Shown here one piece after another: positions 55,118 to 64,000 of a DNA stretch of 64,000 nt (positions are counted from its first letter, which is position 1; each line of letters opens with the position of its first letter). The position numbers and the translations under genes were made by a program. Source of the stretch: Pseudomonas silesiensis (GTDB lineage: Bacteria; Pseudomonadota; Gammaproteobacteria; Pseudomonadales; Pseudomonadaceae); the NCBI RefSeq assembly GCF_001661075.1, contig NZ_CP014870.1, positions 5,585,703 through 5,649,702 on the forward strand. Direction: 5' to 3'. Under the pieces are notes generated by a model. The model saw only the letters and a list, made by a program, of their open reading frames with translations, was not told the origin of the DNA and ran no database searches.

Positions 55118-57016
55118 TTAGATCGCGCCACGCTGACGCAGCAGGTCCAGCACTTGCTTGACGCTTTCTTCCAGGGACAGCGACTGGGTGTCGACCACGA
55201 GGTCGGCGTCCAGCGGCACGTCGTACGGGAAGGAATCGCCCGGGATGTTATCCCCGGCCGCCGCGTACAGGCCTTGCGGATCACGCTCGGCACAGACCGT
55301 CGGCGAGGCCTGGACGTAGACCGTCAGCAGACGCTCCTTGCCGATCAGTTCCCGGGCCTGCTCACGACCTTCGGCACTTGGCGCCACGAAGGCTGCCAGG
55401 GTCACCAGACCGGCTTCGTTGAACTGACGCGCCACGTGGGCGGCACGACGCCAGTTCTCGGTACGCCCGGCGCGATCCTGTGGCAGACCTTTGTTCAGGT
55501 CGTGACGCAGGTTCTGGCCATCGAGTACAAACACCGCACGGCCCATGTCGAACAGCTTACGTTCAACCGCGTAGGCCAGGGTGCTTTTGCCGGCGCCGGA
55601 CAAACCGCTGAACAGCACGGTGGCCGGTTGCTGGCCGAAGCGCTGGGCGCGTTCTTCGGTGGCGACGTGGGCCAGTTTGCCGTGGTGGGTGCTGCTGCCA
55701 TGGCTCAACGGCTGAGCGATGATCATGCCAGCGGCGACGGTGCCATTGGTCAGACGATCGATGACGATGAACGAACCGGTGGTGCGGTTGCTCGCGTAAC
55801 CGTCCAGCGCGATGGCCGCGTCGAGGCTGACCTTGACCCGACCGATCTCGTTCAGTTGCAACGAACTGGCCGGGCCTTCTTCCAGGGTGTTCACGTCAAC
55901 GCGGTTGACGATGCTGGTGATCGAACCCGGTACGTAACTGGTGGCGCGCTTGATGTCGTATTTCTTGCCCGGCAGCATCGGCTCTTCCGCCATCCACACC
56001 AGCATGGCGTCGAAGGCGTCGGTCACTTGCGGCTGGTTGTCGGCGTGCACCAGCAAGTCGCCGCGGGAGATGTCGATCTCGTCTTCCATGGTCAGCGTGA
56101 CAGCCTGACCGGGACCTGCGTGTTCCAGTTCACCTTCGAAGGTGACGATGGATTTCACGCGGCTGCTCTTGCCCGACGGCAGGACGACGACTTCATCGCC
56201 CTTGTGCACGATGCCGCTGGCCAGGGTGCCGGCAAAACCACGGAAGTTCAGGTTCGGACGGTTGACGTACTGCACCGGGAAACGCAGGTCGGTGTAGTTG
56301 CGGTCGCTGGCGATTTCGACGGTTTCAAGGATTTCCATCAGCGACTGGCCGGTGTACCACGGCGAGCGCTCGGACTTGTTCACCACGTTGTCGCCTTTCA
56401 AGGCCGACATCGGCACGAAGGCCATGGTGCTCGGCTTGAAGGCGATACCGTCGGCGAACTTCAGGTAATCGGCCTTGATCGACTCGAAAACTGTTTCGTC
56501 GAAGCCGTTGAGGTCCATCTTGTTGATGGCGACCACGATGTGCTTGATGCCCAGCAACGAGGCGATGAAGCTGTGGCGACGGGTCTGGGTCTGCACGCCG
56601 TAGCGGGCGTCGACCAGGATGATCGCCAGGTCACAGGTGGACGCACCGGTGGCCATGTTGCGGGTGTACTGCTCATGGCCGGGGGTGTCGGCGATGATGA
56701 ACTTGCGCTTGGCGGTGGAGAAATAGCGGTAGGCGACATCGATGGTGATGCCCTGCTCCCGCTCGGCCTGCAGGCCGTCGACCAGCAAGGCCAGGTCGAC
56801 GTCTTCACCGGTGGTGCCGACTTTTTTCGAGTCGCGGGTGATGGCTTCCAGGTGATCTTCGTAGATCATCTTGGAGTCGTGCAGCAGGCGCCCGATCAGG
56901 GTGCTCTTGCCGTCGTCGACGTTGCCACAGGTCAGGAAGCGCAGCATTTCCTTGCGTTCGTGCTGGCCCAGGTAGGCGAGGATGTCCTCGCTGATCAAAT
57001 CAGATACGTGCGACAT
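55118..57016 (-). CDS. cysNC: Sulfate adenylyltransferase subunit 1/APS kinase fusion
   Basis: 632 residues: GTPase subunit of ATP sulfurylase (~1-440: [42 protein letters not shown]) fused to APS kinase (~450-632: [33 protein letters not shown]). Works with CysD to make APS and PAPS from sulfate. The fusion is usual in pseudomonads. Transcribed with cysD, 9 bp upstream. Confidence 0.97.
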   Translation of the reverse strand: MSHVSDLISEDILAYLGQHERKEMLRFLTCGNVDDGKSTLIGRLLHDSKMIYEDHLEAITRDSKKVGTTGEDVDLALLVDGLQAEREQGITIDVAYRYFSTAKRKFIIADTPGHEQYTRNMATGASTCDLAIILVDARYGVQTQTRRHSFIASLLGIKHIVVAINKMDLNGFDETVFESIKADYLKFADGIAFKPSTMAFVPMSALKGDNVVNKSERSPWYTGQSLMEILETVEIASDRNYTDLRFPVQYVNRPNLNFRGFAGTLASGIVHKGDEVVVLPSGKSSRVKSIVTFEGELEHAGPGQAVTLTMEDEIDISRGDLLVHADNQPQVTDAFDAMLVWMAEEPMLPGKKYDIKRATSYVPGSITSIVNRVDVNTLEEGPASSLQLNEIGRVKVSLDAAIALDGYASNRTTGSFIVIDRLTNGTVAAGMIIAQPLSHGSSTHHGKLAHVATEERAQRFGQQPATVLFSGLSGAGKSTLAYAVERKLFDMGRAVFVLDGQNLRHDLNKGLPQDRAGRTENWRRAAHVARQFNEAGLVTLAAFVAPSAEGREQARELIGKERLLTVYVQASPTVCAERDPQGLYAAAGDNIPGDSFPYDVPLDADLVVDTQSLSLEESVKQVLDLLRQRGAI

Positions 57017-57025
57017 GACAACCCC

Positions 57026-57943
57026 TTAGAAATAACCCTGACGTTTCTTTTCTTCCATCGAGCCTGCGCCATCGTGGTCGATGACCCGGCCCTGGCGTTC
57101 GGAAGTTCGCGTCAGGAGCATTTCCTGAATGATGTCGGTCAGGCTGGTAGCCTCGGACTCGACCGCACCGGTCAACGGGTAGTCGCCGAGTGTACGGAAG
57201 CGGACCTTCTTCTTGACGATGCGCGCCTTGTCTTCATCGCTCAGGTGATTGAGCAGGCGTTCGTCGTCGATCATGATCCAGGTGCCATTCATCTCGATGA
57301 CGTCGCGTTCGGCGGCGAAATACAGCGGCACGATCGGGATGCCTTCGAGGTAGATGTACTGCCAGATGTCCAGTTCGGTCCAGTTCGACAATGGGAACAC
57401 ACGAATGGATTCGCCCTTGTTGACGTTGCCGTTGTAGACGTTCCACAACTCCGGGCGCTGGTTTTTCGGATCCCAGCGGTGCTTGGTGTCACGGAAGGAG
57501 TACACGCGCTCTTTGGCACGGGATTTCTCTTCGTCGCGACGGGCACCGCCGAACGCGGCATCGAAACCGTACTTGTCGAGGGCCTGCTTGAGGCCTTCGG
57601 TTTTCATGATGTCGGTGTGCTTGGCACTGCCGTGGGTCAGCGGGTTGATGCCTTGTGCCACGCCCTCGGGATTGACGTGCACCAGCAGGTCCAGGCCGAG
57701 CTCTTCGACCATGCGGTCGCGGAACGCGTACATTTCCTTGAACTTCCACTGGGTGTCGACGTGCATTACCGGGAACGGCAGTTTGCCCGGGAAGAATGCC
57801 TTGCGCGCGAGGTGCAGCATTACGGCGGAGTCTTTACCGACGGAGTACAGCATCACCGGGTTATCGAACTCGGCGGCGACCTCGCGGATGATGTGGATGC
57901 TTTCGGCCTCCAGCTGTTTCAGATGCGTCAGTTTGTCGACCAT
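57026..57943 (-). CDS. cysD: Sulfate adenylyltransferase subunit 2
   Basis: 305 residues, PAPS-reductase-like fold with the PP-loop [20 protein letters not shown] and the family [17 protein letters not shown] motif ([20 protein letters not shown]). Adenylates sulfate together with CysN. First gene of cysD-cysNC. No clear CysB site was identified upstream. Confidence 0.97.
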   Translation of the reverse strand: MVDKLTHLKQLEAESIHIIREVAAEFDNPVMLYSVGKDSAVMLHLARKAFFPGKLPFPVMHVDTQWKFKEMYAFRDRMVEELGLDLLVHVNPEGVAQGINPLTHGSAKHTDIMKTEGLKQALDKYGFDAAFGGARRDEEKSRAKERVYSFRDTKHRWDPKNQRPELWNVYNGNVNKGESIRVFPLSNWTELDIWQYIYLEGIPIVPLYFAAERDVIEMNGTWIMIDDERLLNHLSDEDKARIVKKKVRFRTLGDYPLTGAVESEATSLTDIIQEMLLTRTSERQGRVIDHDGAGSMEEKKRQGYF

Positions 57944-58085
57944 GGCTACTCACGAAAACGATCTTATGGACGGCCAGCGGGCCGTGTTCGAGCGGGGAAT
58001 CCTAGCACAGCGACCTCTTCTAATCAGGACGCCGGCTAGATCGAAAGGGTATATGAATATACCCCCTCGTTTGGGCGCTACGGAC

Positions 58086-58179
58086 CCGTAGGAGCGAGGC
58101 TTGCCCGCGAAGAACGTTAACGCGGTGTACCTGATCAAACCGCGTTATCGTTCTTCGCGGGCAAGCCTCGCTCCTACGG
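58086..58179. repeat. REP inverted pair (REPIN), long palindrome
   Basis: CCGTAGGAGCGAGGCTTGCC with CGCGAAGAACG, complementary to CGTTCTTCGCGGGCAAGCCT with CGCTCCTACGG, around CGGTGTACCTGATC. Confidence 0.92.
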
Positions 58180-58197
58180 GGGAGAAATCGGGGGTAT

Positions 58198-58956
58198 TCA
58201 AATCGGATTCGGGCAATCGATGAAGATGTGTTCCAGGGCAAAACGCCGCGCCAGGTAATCGCCCAACGCCTGCACACCATAACGCTCGGTGGCGTGGTGA
58301 CCGGCGGCAATGAAGCTGATGTCATTTTCCCGGGCGCTGTGGAAGGTTTGTTCGGAGGCTTCACCGGACAGGTACAGATCGACGCCGGCCAGCACCGCCT
58401 GGTCAATGTAACCCTGACCGCCACCGGTGCACCAACCCACCCGACGAATCATCTCGCTGCCTTCGATCAACAACGGCTCACGGCCCATGACTTCCTGCAC
58501 CCGGCGCGCGAAATCCCGCGGGGTCACCGGTTCGTTCAATGAGCCGACCAGGCCGACCACCTTGAGGTTGTCCGGGTCCAGCGGGCCTTCGACGGTGATG
58601 TCCAGTTGACGCGCCAGCTGCACGTTGTTCCCGACTTCGGGGTGCAGATCCAGCGGCAGGTGGTAGGACAGCAGGCTGATATCGTGCTTGAGCAGGGTCT
58701 TCAAGCGACGCTGCTTCATGCCGGTGATGCACGGATTCTCGCCTTTCCAGAAGTAGCCATGATGCACCAGCACCAGGTCGGCGCTGGCTTCCACGGCGGC
58801 GTCGAGCAACGCCTGGCTGGCGGTGACGCCACTGACGATGCGCATCACCTGCGGCCGGCCTTCAACCTGCAAGCCGTTGGGGCAGTAATCGGCAATCCTG
58901 GCGCTGTTGAGGTAACGGTCGGCTTCTTCGACCAGGGTGCTCAAGGCGACGGCCAT
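58198..58956 (-). CDS. Nif3-like dinuclear metal centre protein
   Basis: 252 residues, YbgI/NIF3 family, function uncertain (metal-dependent hydrolase-like). Metal ligands probably lie in LVLVHHGYFWKGE, YHLPLDLHPEVGNN and AGHHATERYGVQ. It is divergent from algW, in the same order as in P. aeruginosa. Confidence 0.93.
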   Translation of the reverse strand: MAVALSTLVEEADRYLNSARIADYCPNGLQVEGRPQVMRIVSGVTASQALLDAAVEASADLVLVHHGYFWKGENPCITGMKQRRLKTLLKHDISLLSYHLPLDLHPEVGNNVQLARQLDITVEGPLDPDNLKVVGLVGSLNEPVTPRDFARRVQEVMGREPLLIEGSEMIRRVGWCTGGGQGYIDQAVLAGVDLYLSGEASEQTFHSARENDISFIAAGHHATERYGVQALGDYLARRFALEHIFIDCPNPI

Positions 58957-58999
58957 AAAAGACTCCTAAATATCCCGTTCAGAGGCACGCTTGGCCTCG

Positions 59000-59005
59000 T
59001 ATAAT
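59000..59005 (+). promoter_or_regulatory. Possible -10 element of algW
   Basis: TATAAT, 54 bp before the algW start; the matching -35 (about 58977) is weak. Confidence 0.4.
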
Positions 59006-59058
59006 GCGCGACATTATGGGCGGTCTCATACCGCCTGCAACCTCTCAGGACGTGCTTA

Positions 59059-60225
59059 ATGCTCAAGGCGCTGCGTTTTTCCGGCTGGCCGCTGTTGGCC
59101 GGCGTGCTTATCGCTCTGTTGATCATCCAGCGTTACCCGCAGTGGGTCGGCCTCCCGAGCCTCGACGTCAACCTGCAGCAAGCACCGCAAACCACCATCA
59201 TGCAACAGGGCCCGGTGTCCTACGCCGATGCGGTGACCACGGCCGCGCCGTCGGTGGTCAACCTGTACACCACCAAGGTCATCAACAAACCGAACCATCC
59301 GCTGTTCGAGGATCCGCAGTTCCGCCGCTTCTTCGGCGACAACTCGCCCAAGCAGAAGCGCATGGAGTCGAGCCTCGGCTCGGGCGTGATCATGAGCCCG
59401 GAAGGCTATCTGCTGACCAACAACCACGTGACCAGCGGCGCCGACCAGATCGTGGTCGCCCTGAAGGACGGCCGGGAAACCCTGGCCCGGGTGATCGGCA
59501 GCGACCCGGAAACCGACCTCGCGGTGCTGAAGATCGACTTGAAGCATCTGCCCTCGATCACCGTCGGCCGTTCCGACAATATCCGCATCGGCGACGTGGC
59601 CCTGGCCATCGGCAACCCGTTCGGTGTCGGCCAGACCGTGACCATGGGCATCATCAGCGCCACCGGGCGCAATCAGTTGGGCTTGAACAATTACGAAGAC
59701 TTTATCCAGACCGATGCCGCGATCAACCCGGGCAACTCCGGCGGGGCACTGGTGGATGCCAACGGCAACCTGACCGGCATCAACACGGCAATCTTTTCCA
59801 AATCCGGCGGTTCGCAAGGCATCGGTTTCGCGATTCCGGTCAAGTTGGCCATGGACGTGATGAAGTCGATCATCGAACACGGCCAGGTGATTCGCGGGTG
59901 GCTGGGGATCGAAGTGCAGCCGTTGACCCAGGAACTGGCGGAGTCCTTTGGTCTGTCCGGGCGTCCGGGAATCGTAGTGGCGGGGATTTTCCGTGATGGC
60001 CCGGCGCAGAAGGCTGGCCTGCAATTAGGCGATGTGATCCTCGCCATCGATGGCGAACCGGCTGGCGATGGTCGCCGTTCGATGAACCAGGTGGCGCGGA
60101 TCAAGCCGACCGACAAGGTCACGATTGAGGTGATGCGCAACGGCAAGGAGCTCAAGCTCGTGGCGGAAGTCGGACTGCGTCCGCCGCCTGCGCCGGCGCC
60201 GGCCAAAGAGAAAGAACAAGAGTAA
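59059..60225 (+). CDS. algW: Periplasmic serine protease AlgW (DegS-like)
   Basis: 388 residues. N-terminal membrane anchor (GWPLLAGVLIALLIIQRY), trypsin-like domain with His in LLTNNHVTSG, Asp in DPETDLAVLK and Ser in NPGNSGGALVD, then one PDZ domain (~280-370: GIFRDGPAQKAGLQLGDVIL, then AIDGEPAGDG). Cuts the anti-sigma factor MucA to start the envelope stress/alginate response in pseudomonads. Pro/Ala/Lys-rich C-terminal tail. Confidence 0.95.
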   Translation: MLKALRFSGWPLLAGVLIALLIIQRYPQWVGLPSLDVNLQQAPQTTIMQQGPVSYADAVTTAAPSVVNLYTTKVINKPNHPLFEDPQFRRFFGDNSPKQKRMESSLGSGVIMSPEGYLLTNNHVTSGADQIVVALKDGRETLARVIGSDPETDLAVLKIDLKHLPSITVGRSDNIRIGDVALAIGNPFGVGQTVTMGIISATGRNQLGLNNYEDFIQTDAAINPGNSGGALVDANGNLTGINTAIFSKSGGSQGIGFAIPVKLAMDVMKSIIEHGQVIRGWLGIEVQPLTQELAESFGLSGRPGIVVAGIFRDGPAQKAGLQLGDVILAIDGEPAGDGRRSMNQVARIKPTDKVTIEVMRNGKELKLVAEVGLRPPPAPAPAKEKEQE

Positions 60226-60240
60226 GCAGCAACACAAAAC

Positions 60241-60346
60241 CCTTGTAGGAGCGAGCTTGCTCGCGATAGTCGTCAACGATAACGCTGTTGGCCTGACACC
60301 CCGAGGCGTTCTCAGGTTTTTCGCGAGCAAGCTCGCTCCTACAAGG
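60241..60346. repeat. REP inverted pair (REPIN)
   Basis: CTTGTAGGAGCGAGCTTGCT with CGCGATAG and TCGCGAGCAAGCTCGCTCCT with ACAAG between convergent algW and hisC. Confidence 0.92.
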
Positions 60347-60359
60347 ACCGCGGCGTGGT

Positions 60360-61412
60360 TTAGAGGTCGGCCAGGCCGTCGATCAGCGCCTGATTCTGCT
60401 CTGGCGTACCGATGCTGATCCGCAGGAACTGGGCAATCCGCTCCTGCTTGAAGTGCCGGACGATCACACCCTGCTCGCGCAACTTCGCCGCCAGGCCCGC
60501 CGCATCGTGCTGCGGATGACGCGCGAAAATGAAGTTCGCCGCCGACGGCAACACTTCAAAGCCCTTCGCCTCCAATTGCCCGACCACCTTGTCGCGACTC
60601 TCGATCACCCACCGGCAGGTCTTGTCGAAGTGCTCGCGATCCTCGAACGCCGCCGCCGCGCCGACAATCGCCAGGCGATCCAGCGGATAGGAGTTGAAGC
60701 TGTTCTTGATTCGCTCCAGAGCTTCGATCAGGTCCGGATGGCCCACTGCCAGCCCCACGCGCAAGCCCGCCAGCGAGCGGGACTTGGACAACGTTTGAGT
60801 GACCAGCAGATTGGGATAACGGTCCACCAGCGTGATCGCCGTCTCGCCACCAAAGTCGATGTAAGCCTCATCCACCACGACCACCGTATCCGGGCTGGCC
60901 TTGAGGATTTGCTCCACGGCGTCCAGCGCCAGCAGGCAGCCGGTCGGTGCGTTCGGGTTAGGGAAAATGATCCCGCCGTTCGGCCTGGCGTAGTCCGCCG
61001 GATCGATCTGGAACTGCTCGTCCAGCGGTACCGCGTCGAAGGCGATTCCGTACAAGCCGCAGTAGACCGGATAGAAGCTGTAGCTGATGTCCGGGAACAG
61101 CAGCGGCTGATCGTGTTGCAGCAGACCGTGGAAGATGTGCGCCAGGACTTCATCGGAACCGTTGCCGAGGAACACCTGATTGGTCTGTACGCCGTAGTAG
61201 TTGGCGACTGCGTTTTTCAGCAGATCGCTGTTCGGGTCCGGGTACAGGCGCAGGTTGTCGTTCAGTTCGGTCTGCATCGCCGCCAGGGCCTTGGGCGATG
61301 GACCGTACGGATTTTCATTGGTATTGAGCTTCACCAGCTTGGCCAGTTTCGGCTGTTCGCCGGGCACGTAAGGCACCAGGTTCTTGACGAACGGGCTCCA
61401 GAATTTACTCAT
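60360..61412 (-). CDS. hisC: Histidinol-phosphate aminotransferase
   Basis: 350-residue PLP aminotransferase, fold type [15 protein letters not shown] near the start, [28 protein letters not shown] and the PLP lysine in [16 protein letters not shown]. Converts imidazole acetol-phosphate to histidinol-phosphate. It starts 2 bp after hisD; the two are coupled. Confidence 0.96.
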   Translation of the reverse strand: MSKFWSPFVKNLVPYVPGEQPKLAKLVKLNTNENPYGPSPKALAAMQTELNDNLRLYPDPNSDLLKNAVANYYGVQTNQVFLGNGSDEVLAHIFHGLLQHDQPLLFPDISYSFYPVYCGLYGIAFDAVPLDEQFQIDPADYARPNGGIIFPNPNAPTGCLLALDAVEQILKASPDTVVVVDEAYIDFGGETAITLVDRYPNLLVTQTLSKSRSLAGLRVGLAVGHPDLIEALERIKNSFNSYPLDRLAIVGAAAAFEDREHFDKTCRWVIESRDKVVGQLEAKGFEVLPSAANFIFARHPQHDAAGLAAKLREQGVIVRHFKQERIAQFLRISIGTPEQNQALIDGLADL

Positions 61413-61414
61413 GT

Positions 61415-62752
61415 TCAGTTCCCCTGCCCTTGTGGAAAGTCTTCGTCAACGATGCGGTATTCGGCACTGCGCGCGTGCGCGGTCAACGACTCGCCACGGG
61501 CCAGCACGGAAGCGGTCTTGCCCAGTTCGGACGCCCCCTGCTCGGAGCAGAAGATGATCGACGAGCGTTTCTGGAAGTCGTACACCCCCAGCGGCGAGGA
61601 GAATCGCGCGGTGCCGGAAGTCGGCAGCACGTGGTTCGGGCCGGCGCAGTAGTCGCCCAGGGCTTCGGAGGTGTGACGGCCCATGAAGATCGCACCGGCG
61701 TGACGGATCTGCGGCAGCCAGGCTTGCGGATCGGCGACCGACAATTCCAGGTGCTCCGGCGCGATGCGGTTGGCCACTTCGATGGCCTGATCCATGTCGC
61801 GGACCTTGATCAGCGCGCCACGGCCATTGATCGAGGTTTCGATGATCTCGGCGCGCTCCATGGTCGGCAGCAGTCTGGCGATGCTGGCGGCGACCTGGTC
61901 GAGGAACCCGGCGTCCGGACTGACCAGGATCGCCTGGGCGTCTTCGTCGTGCTCGGCCTGGGAGAACAGGTCCATGGCGATCCAGTCCGGATCGGTCTTG
62001 CCATCGCACACCACGAGGATTTCCGAGGGGCCGGCGATCATGTCGATACCGACCTGGCCGAACACGTGGCGCTTGGCAGTGGCGACATAGATGTTGCCCG
62101 GCCCGACCACCTTGTCGACCTTCGGCACGCTTTCGGTGCCATACGCCAGCGCAGCGACCGCTTGCGCGCCACCGATGGTGAACACGCGGTCGACACCGGC
62201 GATGCAGGCCGCAGCCAGCACCAGCTCGTTGATTTCACCGCGCGGGGTCGGCACGACCATGACCACTTCGGTCACGCCGGCCACCTTGGCGGGAATCGCG
62301 TTCATCAGCACCGAGGACGGGTACGACGCCTTGCCGCCCGGGACGTACAGGCCGGCGCGGTCCAGCGGCGTGACCTTCTGGCCGAGCACGGTGCCATCGG
62401 CTTCGGTGTAGCTCCAGGAATCCTGTTTCTGCTTTTCGTGGTAGCTGCGCACACGGGCCGCGGCTTTTTCCAGGGCTTCGCGCTGGGGCACGGTGATCCG
62501 CGTCAGGGCCAGTTCCAGGCGTTCACGCGGCAGGATCAGGTCGGCCATGGAGGCAACGTCCAGGCCGTCGAATTGCCGGGTGTAGTCCACCAGCGCCGCA
62601 TCGCCACGCTCGCGCACGGTCTTGATGATGTCCAGCACGCGCTGATTGACCGAGTCGTCGGACACACTTTCCCAGCTCAGCAGATGATCCAGATGATGTG
62701 CGAAATCCGGGTCAGCAGCGTCGAGTCGGCGAATTGCAGTCGGTGCGGTCAT
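61415..62752 (-). CDS. hisD: Histidinol dehydrogenase
   Basis: 445 residues, NAD-dependent oxidation of histidinol to histidine, Zn enzyme. [52 protein letters not shown] and the C-terminal [20 protein letters not shown], with the catalytic Glu/His region in APEHLEL. Follows hisG by 126 bp. Confidence 0.97.
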   Translation of the reverse strand: MTAPTAIRRLDAADPDFAHHLDHLLSWESVSDDSVNQRVLDIIKTVRERGDAALVDYTRQFDGLDVASMADLILPRERLELALTRITVPQREALEKAAARVRSYHEKQKQDSWSYTEADGTVLGQKVTPLDRAGLYVPGGKASYPSSVLMNAIPAKVAGVTEVVMVVPTPRGEINELVLAAACIAGVDRVFTIGGAQAVAALAYGTESVPKVDKVVGPGNIYVATAKRHVFGQVGIDMIAGPSEILVVCDGKTDPDWIAMDLFSQAEHDEDAQAILVSPDAGFLDQVAASIARLLPTMERAEIIETSINGRGALIKVRDMDQAIEVANRIAPEHLELSVADPQAWLPQIRHAGAIFMGRHTSEALGDYCAGPNHVLPTSGTARFSSPLGVYDFQKRSSIIFCSEQGASELGKTASVLARGESLTAHARSAEYRIVDEDFPQGQGN

Positions 62753-62878
62753 AGCGAGAGCCTCATAGAATTGGCAAAAACTCAGGCGCCCTAACTTAGC
62801 AGTCGTTTCCGCTTGGGCACCTGAGAATTCTGGCTATGAGGCGGATAGACGGGCGCGACTCAGCGTCGCGCAGGTGAA

Positions 62879-63514
62879 TCAGCCGCGGTGTCGAGACTCC
62901 ACTGCCTTGCGCAGGGTGTCGATCAACGCCTGGATACGGGCGTGCTGCATTTTCATCGAAGCCTTGTTGACGATCAGGCGGGAGCTGATGTCGGCGATGA
63001 AATCCTGGGGTTCCAGGCCATTGGCGCGCAGGGTGTTGCCGGTGTCGACCACGTCGATGATCTTGTCTGCCAGACCGATCAGCGGCGCCAGTTCCATCGA
63101 GCCGTAGAGCTTGATGATGTCGACCTGACGGCCCTGTTCGGCATAGTAGCGTTTGGCAACGTTGACGAACTTGGTCGCCACCCGCAAACGGCCCTTGGGC
63201 TCGACATCGCCAACACGGCCAGCGGTCATCAGCTTGCAGAGGGCAATCCGCAGATCCAGAGGTTCGTACAAACCCTGGCCGCCATATTCCATCAGCACAT
63301 CTTTACCGGCGACACCGAGGTCGGCGGCGCCATGCTCGACGTAAGTCGGCACATCGGTGGCGCGCACGATCAGCAGGCGGACATCGGCCTGGGTCGTGGG
63401 GATGATCAGCTTGCGGCTCTTGTCCGGATTCTCGGTCGGCACGATGCCCGCTTCAGCCAGAAGCGGCAAGGTGTCGTCAAGGATGCGGCCCTTGGACAGT
63501 GCGATGGTCAACAT
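62879..63514 (-). CDS. hisG: ATP phosphoribosyltransferase, short form
   Basis: 211 residues, first step of histidine synthesis; the short form needs HisZ as regulatory subunit, which is not in the window. [40 protein letters not shown] and DIVDTG-type phosphate loop ([16 protein letters not shown]). Confidence 0.96.
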   Translation of the reverse strand: MLTIALSKGRILDDTLPLLAEAGIVPTENPDKSRKLIIPTTQADVRLLIVRATDVPTYVEHGAADLGVAGKDVLMEYGGQGLYEPLDLRIALCKLMTAGRVGDVEPKGRLRVATKFVNVAKRYYAEQGRQVDIIKLYGSMELAPLIGLADKIIDVVDTGNTLRANGLEPQDFIADISSRLIVNKASMKMQHARIQALIDTLRKAVESRHRG

Positions 63515-63642
63515 GGGAAACGTCAGTCCTTATCAGGCTACTGATGCCCGGTCGCAAATGGCGCCGGACACACATCGAGCCTGAAACAGGCTCGACTTGA
63601 AACGAAACCAACGGGCACGTCCCTGTGCCCATGCAACAGAAA

Positions 63643-64000
<358 letters not shown>

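Noticed and set aside
55154..58039. 961-codon forward frame opposite cysNC and cysD
   Set aside because: Same kind of shadow; composition and lack of motifs argue against a real gene.
61430..62794. Forward frame opposite hisD
   Set aside because: Shadow of hisD, no recognisable domain.

Overview
The window is chromosomal DNA from a member of the Pseudomonas fluorescens group. The evidence is the high GC content, the many copies of the Pseudomonas GAGCNNGCTNGCTC-type REP palindromes, and several gene blocks in the order known from other pseudomonads: murA-hisG-hisD-hisC-algW-nif3-cysD-cysNC; trxB-cysZ-glycosyltransferase-OYE-gpx-slyD-pta; maiA-fahA-hmgA-hmgR; and flavodoxin-folM-folE-folX. 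No tRNA, rRNA, insertion sequence, phage gene or CRISPR array was seen.

Layout. 1-3.8 kb: LysR regulator (cut by the window edge), L-serine dehydratase and a serine transporter. 4-7.7 kb: DUF3509, PsiE, LexA-controlled YebG, a leucine-dehydrogenase-like protein that has lost its catalytic lysine, and a SirB1 protein. 7.8-12 kb: homogentisate pathway (maiA, fahA, hmgA) with its IclR repressor and a tandem operator. 12-17.9 kb: MalT-type LuxR regulator next to a DUF1329/DUF1302 envelope pair. 18-22 kb: orphan terminator (possible sRNA), AmpDh3-like amidase, SDR, MEST-like hydrolase and flavodoxin. 22.3-26.2 kb: short LOV blue-light sensor, an unknown protein, a B12-less LitR-like MerR regulator, and the pterin genes folM-folE-folX. 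26.3-31.6 kb: DUF1244/HopJ pair, then a polar amino acid ABC transporter with an FAD oxidoreductase. 31.7-41 kb: thioredoxin reductase to pta and a lysophospholipid-type acyltransferase. 41.1-54.7 kb: accessory module. 55-64 kb: sulfate activation, a Nif3 protein, AlgW, histidine biosynthesis and the C-terminal end of MurA.

The most unusual part is the accessory module at 41.1-54.7 kb. It encodes an 1819-residue RTX protein carrying an S8 protease domain and a P domain, a complete type I secretion system (TolC, HlyB-like ABC exporter with an inactive C39 domain, HlyD), a membrane-anchored partner gene, two paralogous small secreted proteins and a fragment of a second RTX gene. The 46-49.5 kb part is clearly AT-rich. 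Closely related terminator/REP direct repeats lie at both ends of the module (about 41.05 and 55.04-55.10 kb), which suggests an insertion downstream of cysNC. The three small genes are preceded by degenerate copies of one spacer, which points to repeated unit duplication. I infer a secreted protease or toxin system with candidate immunity or accessory proteins; the substrate and role are unknown.

A second locus of interest combines a short LOV photoreceptor, a LitR-like MerR regulator and pterin synthesis genes, consistent with blue-light control.
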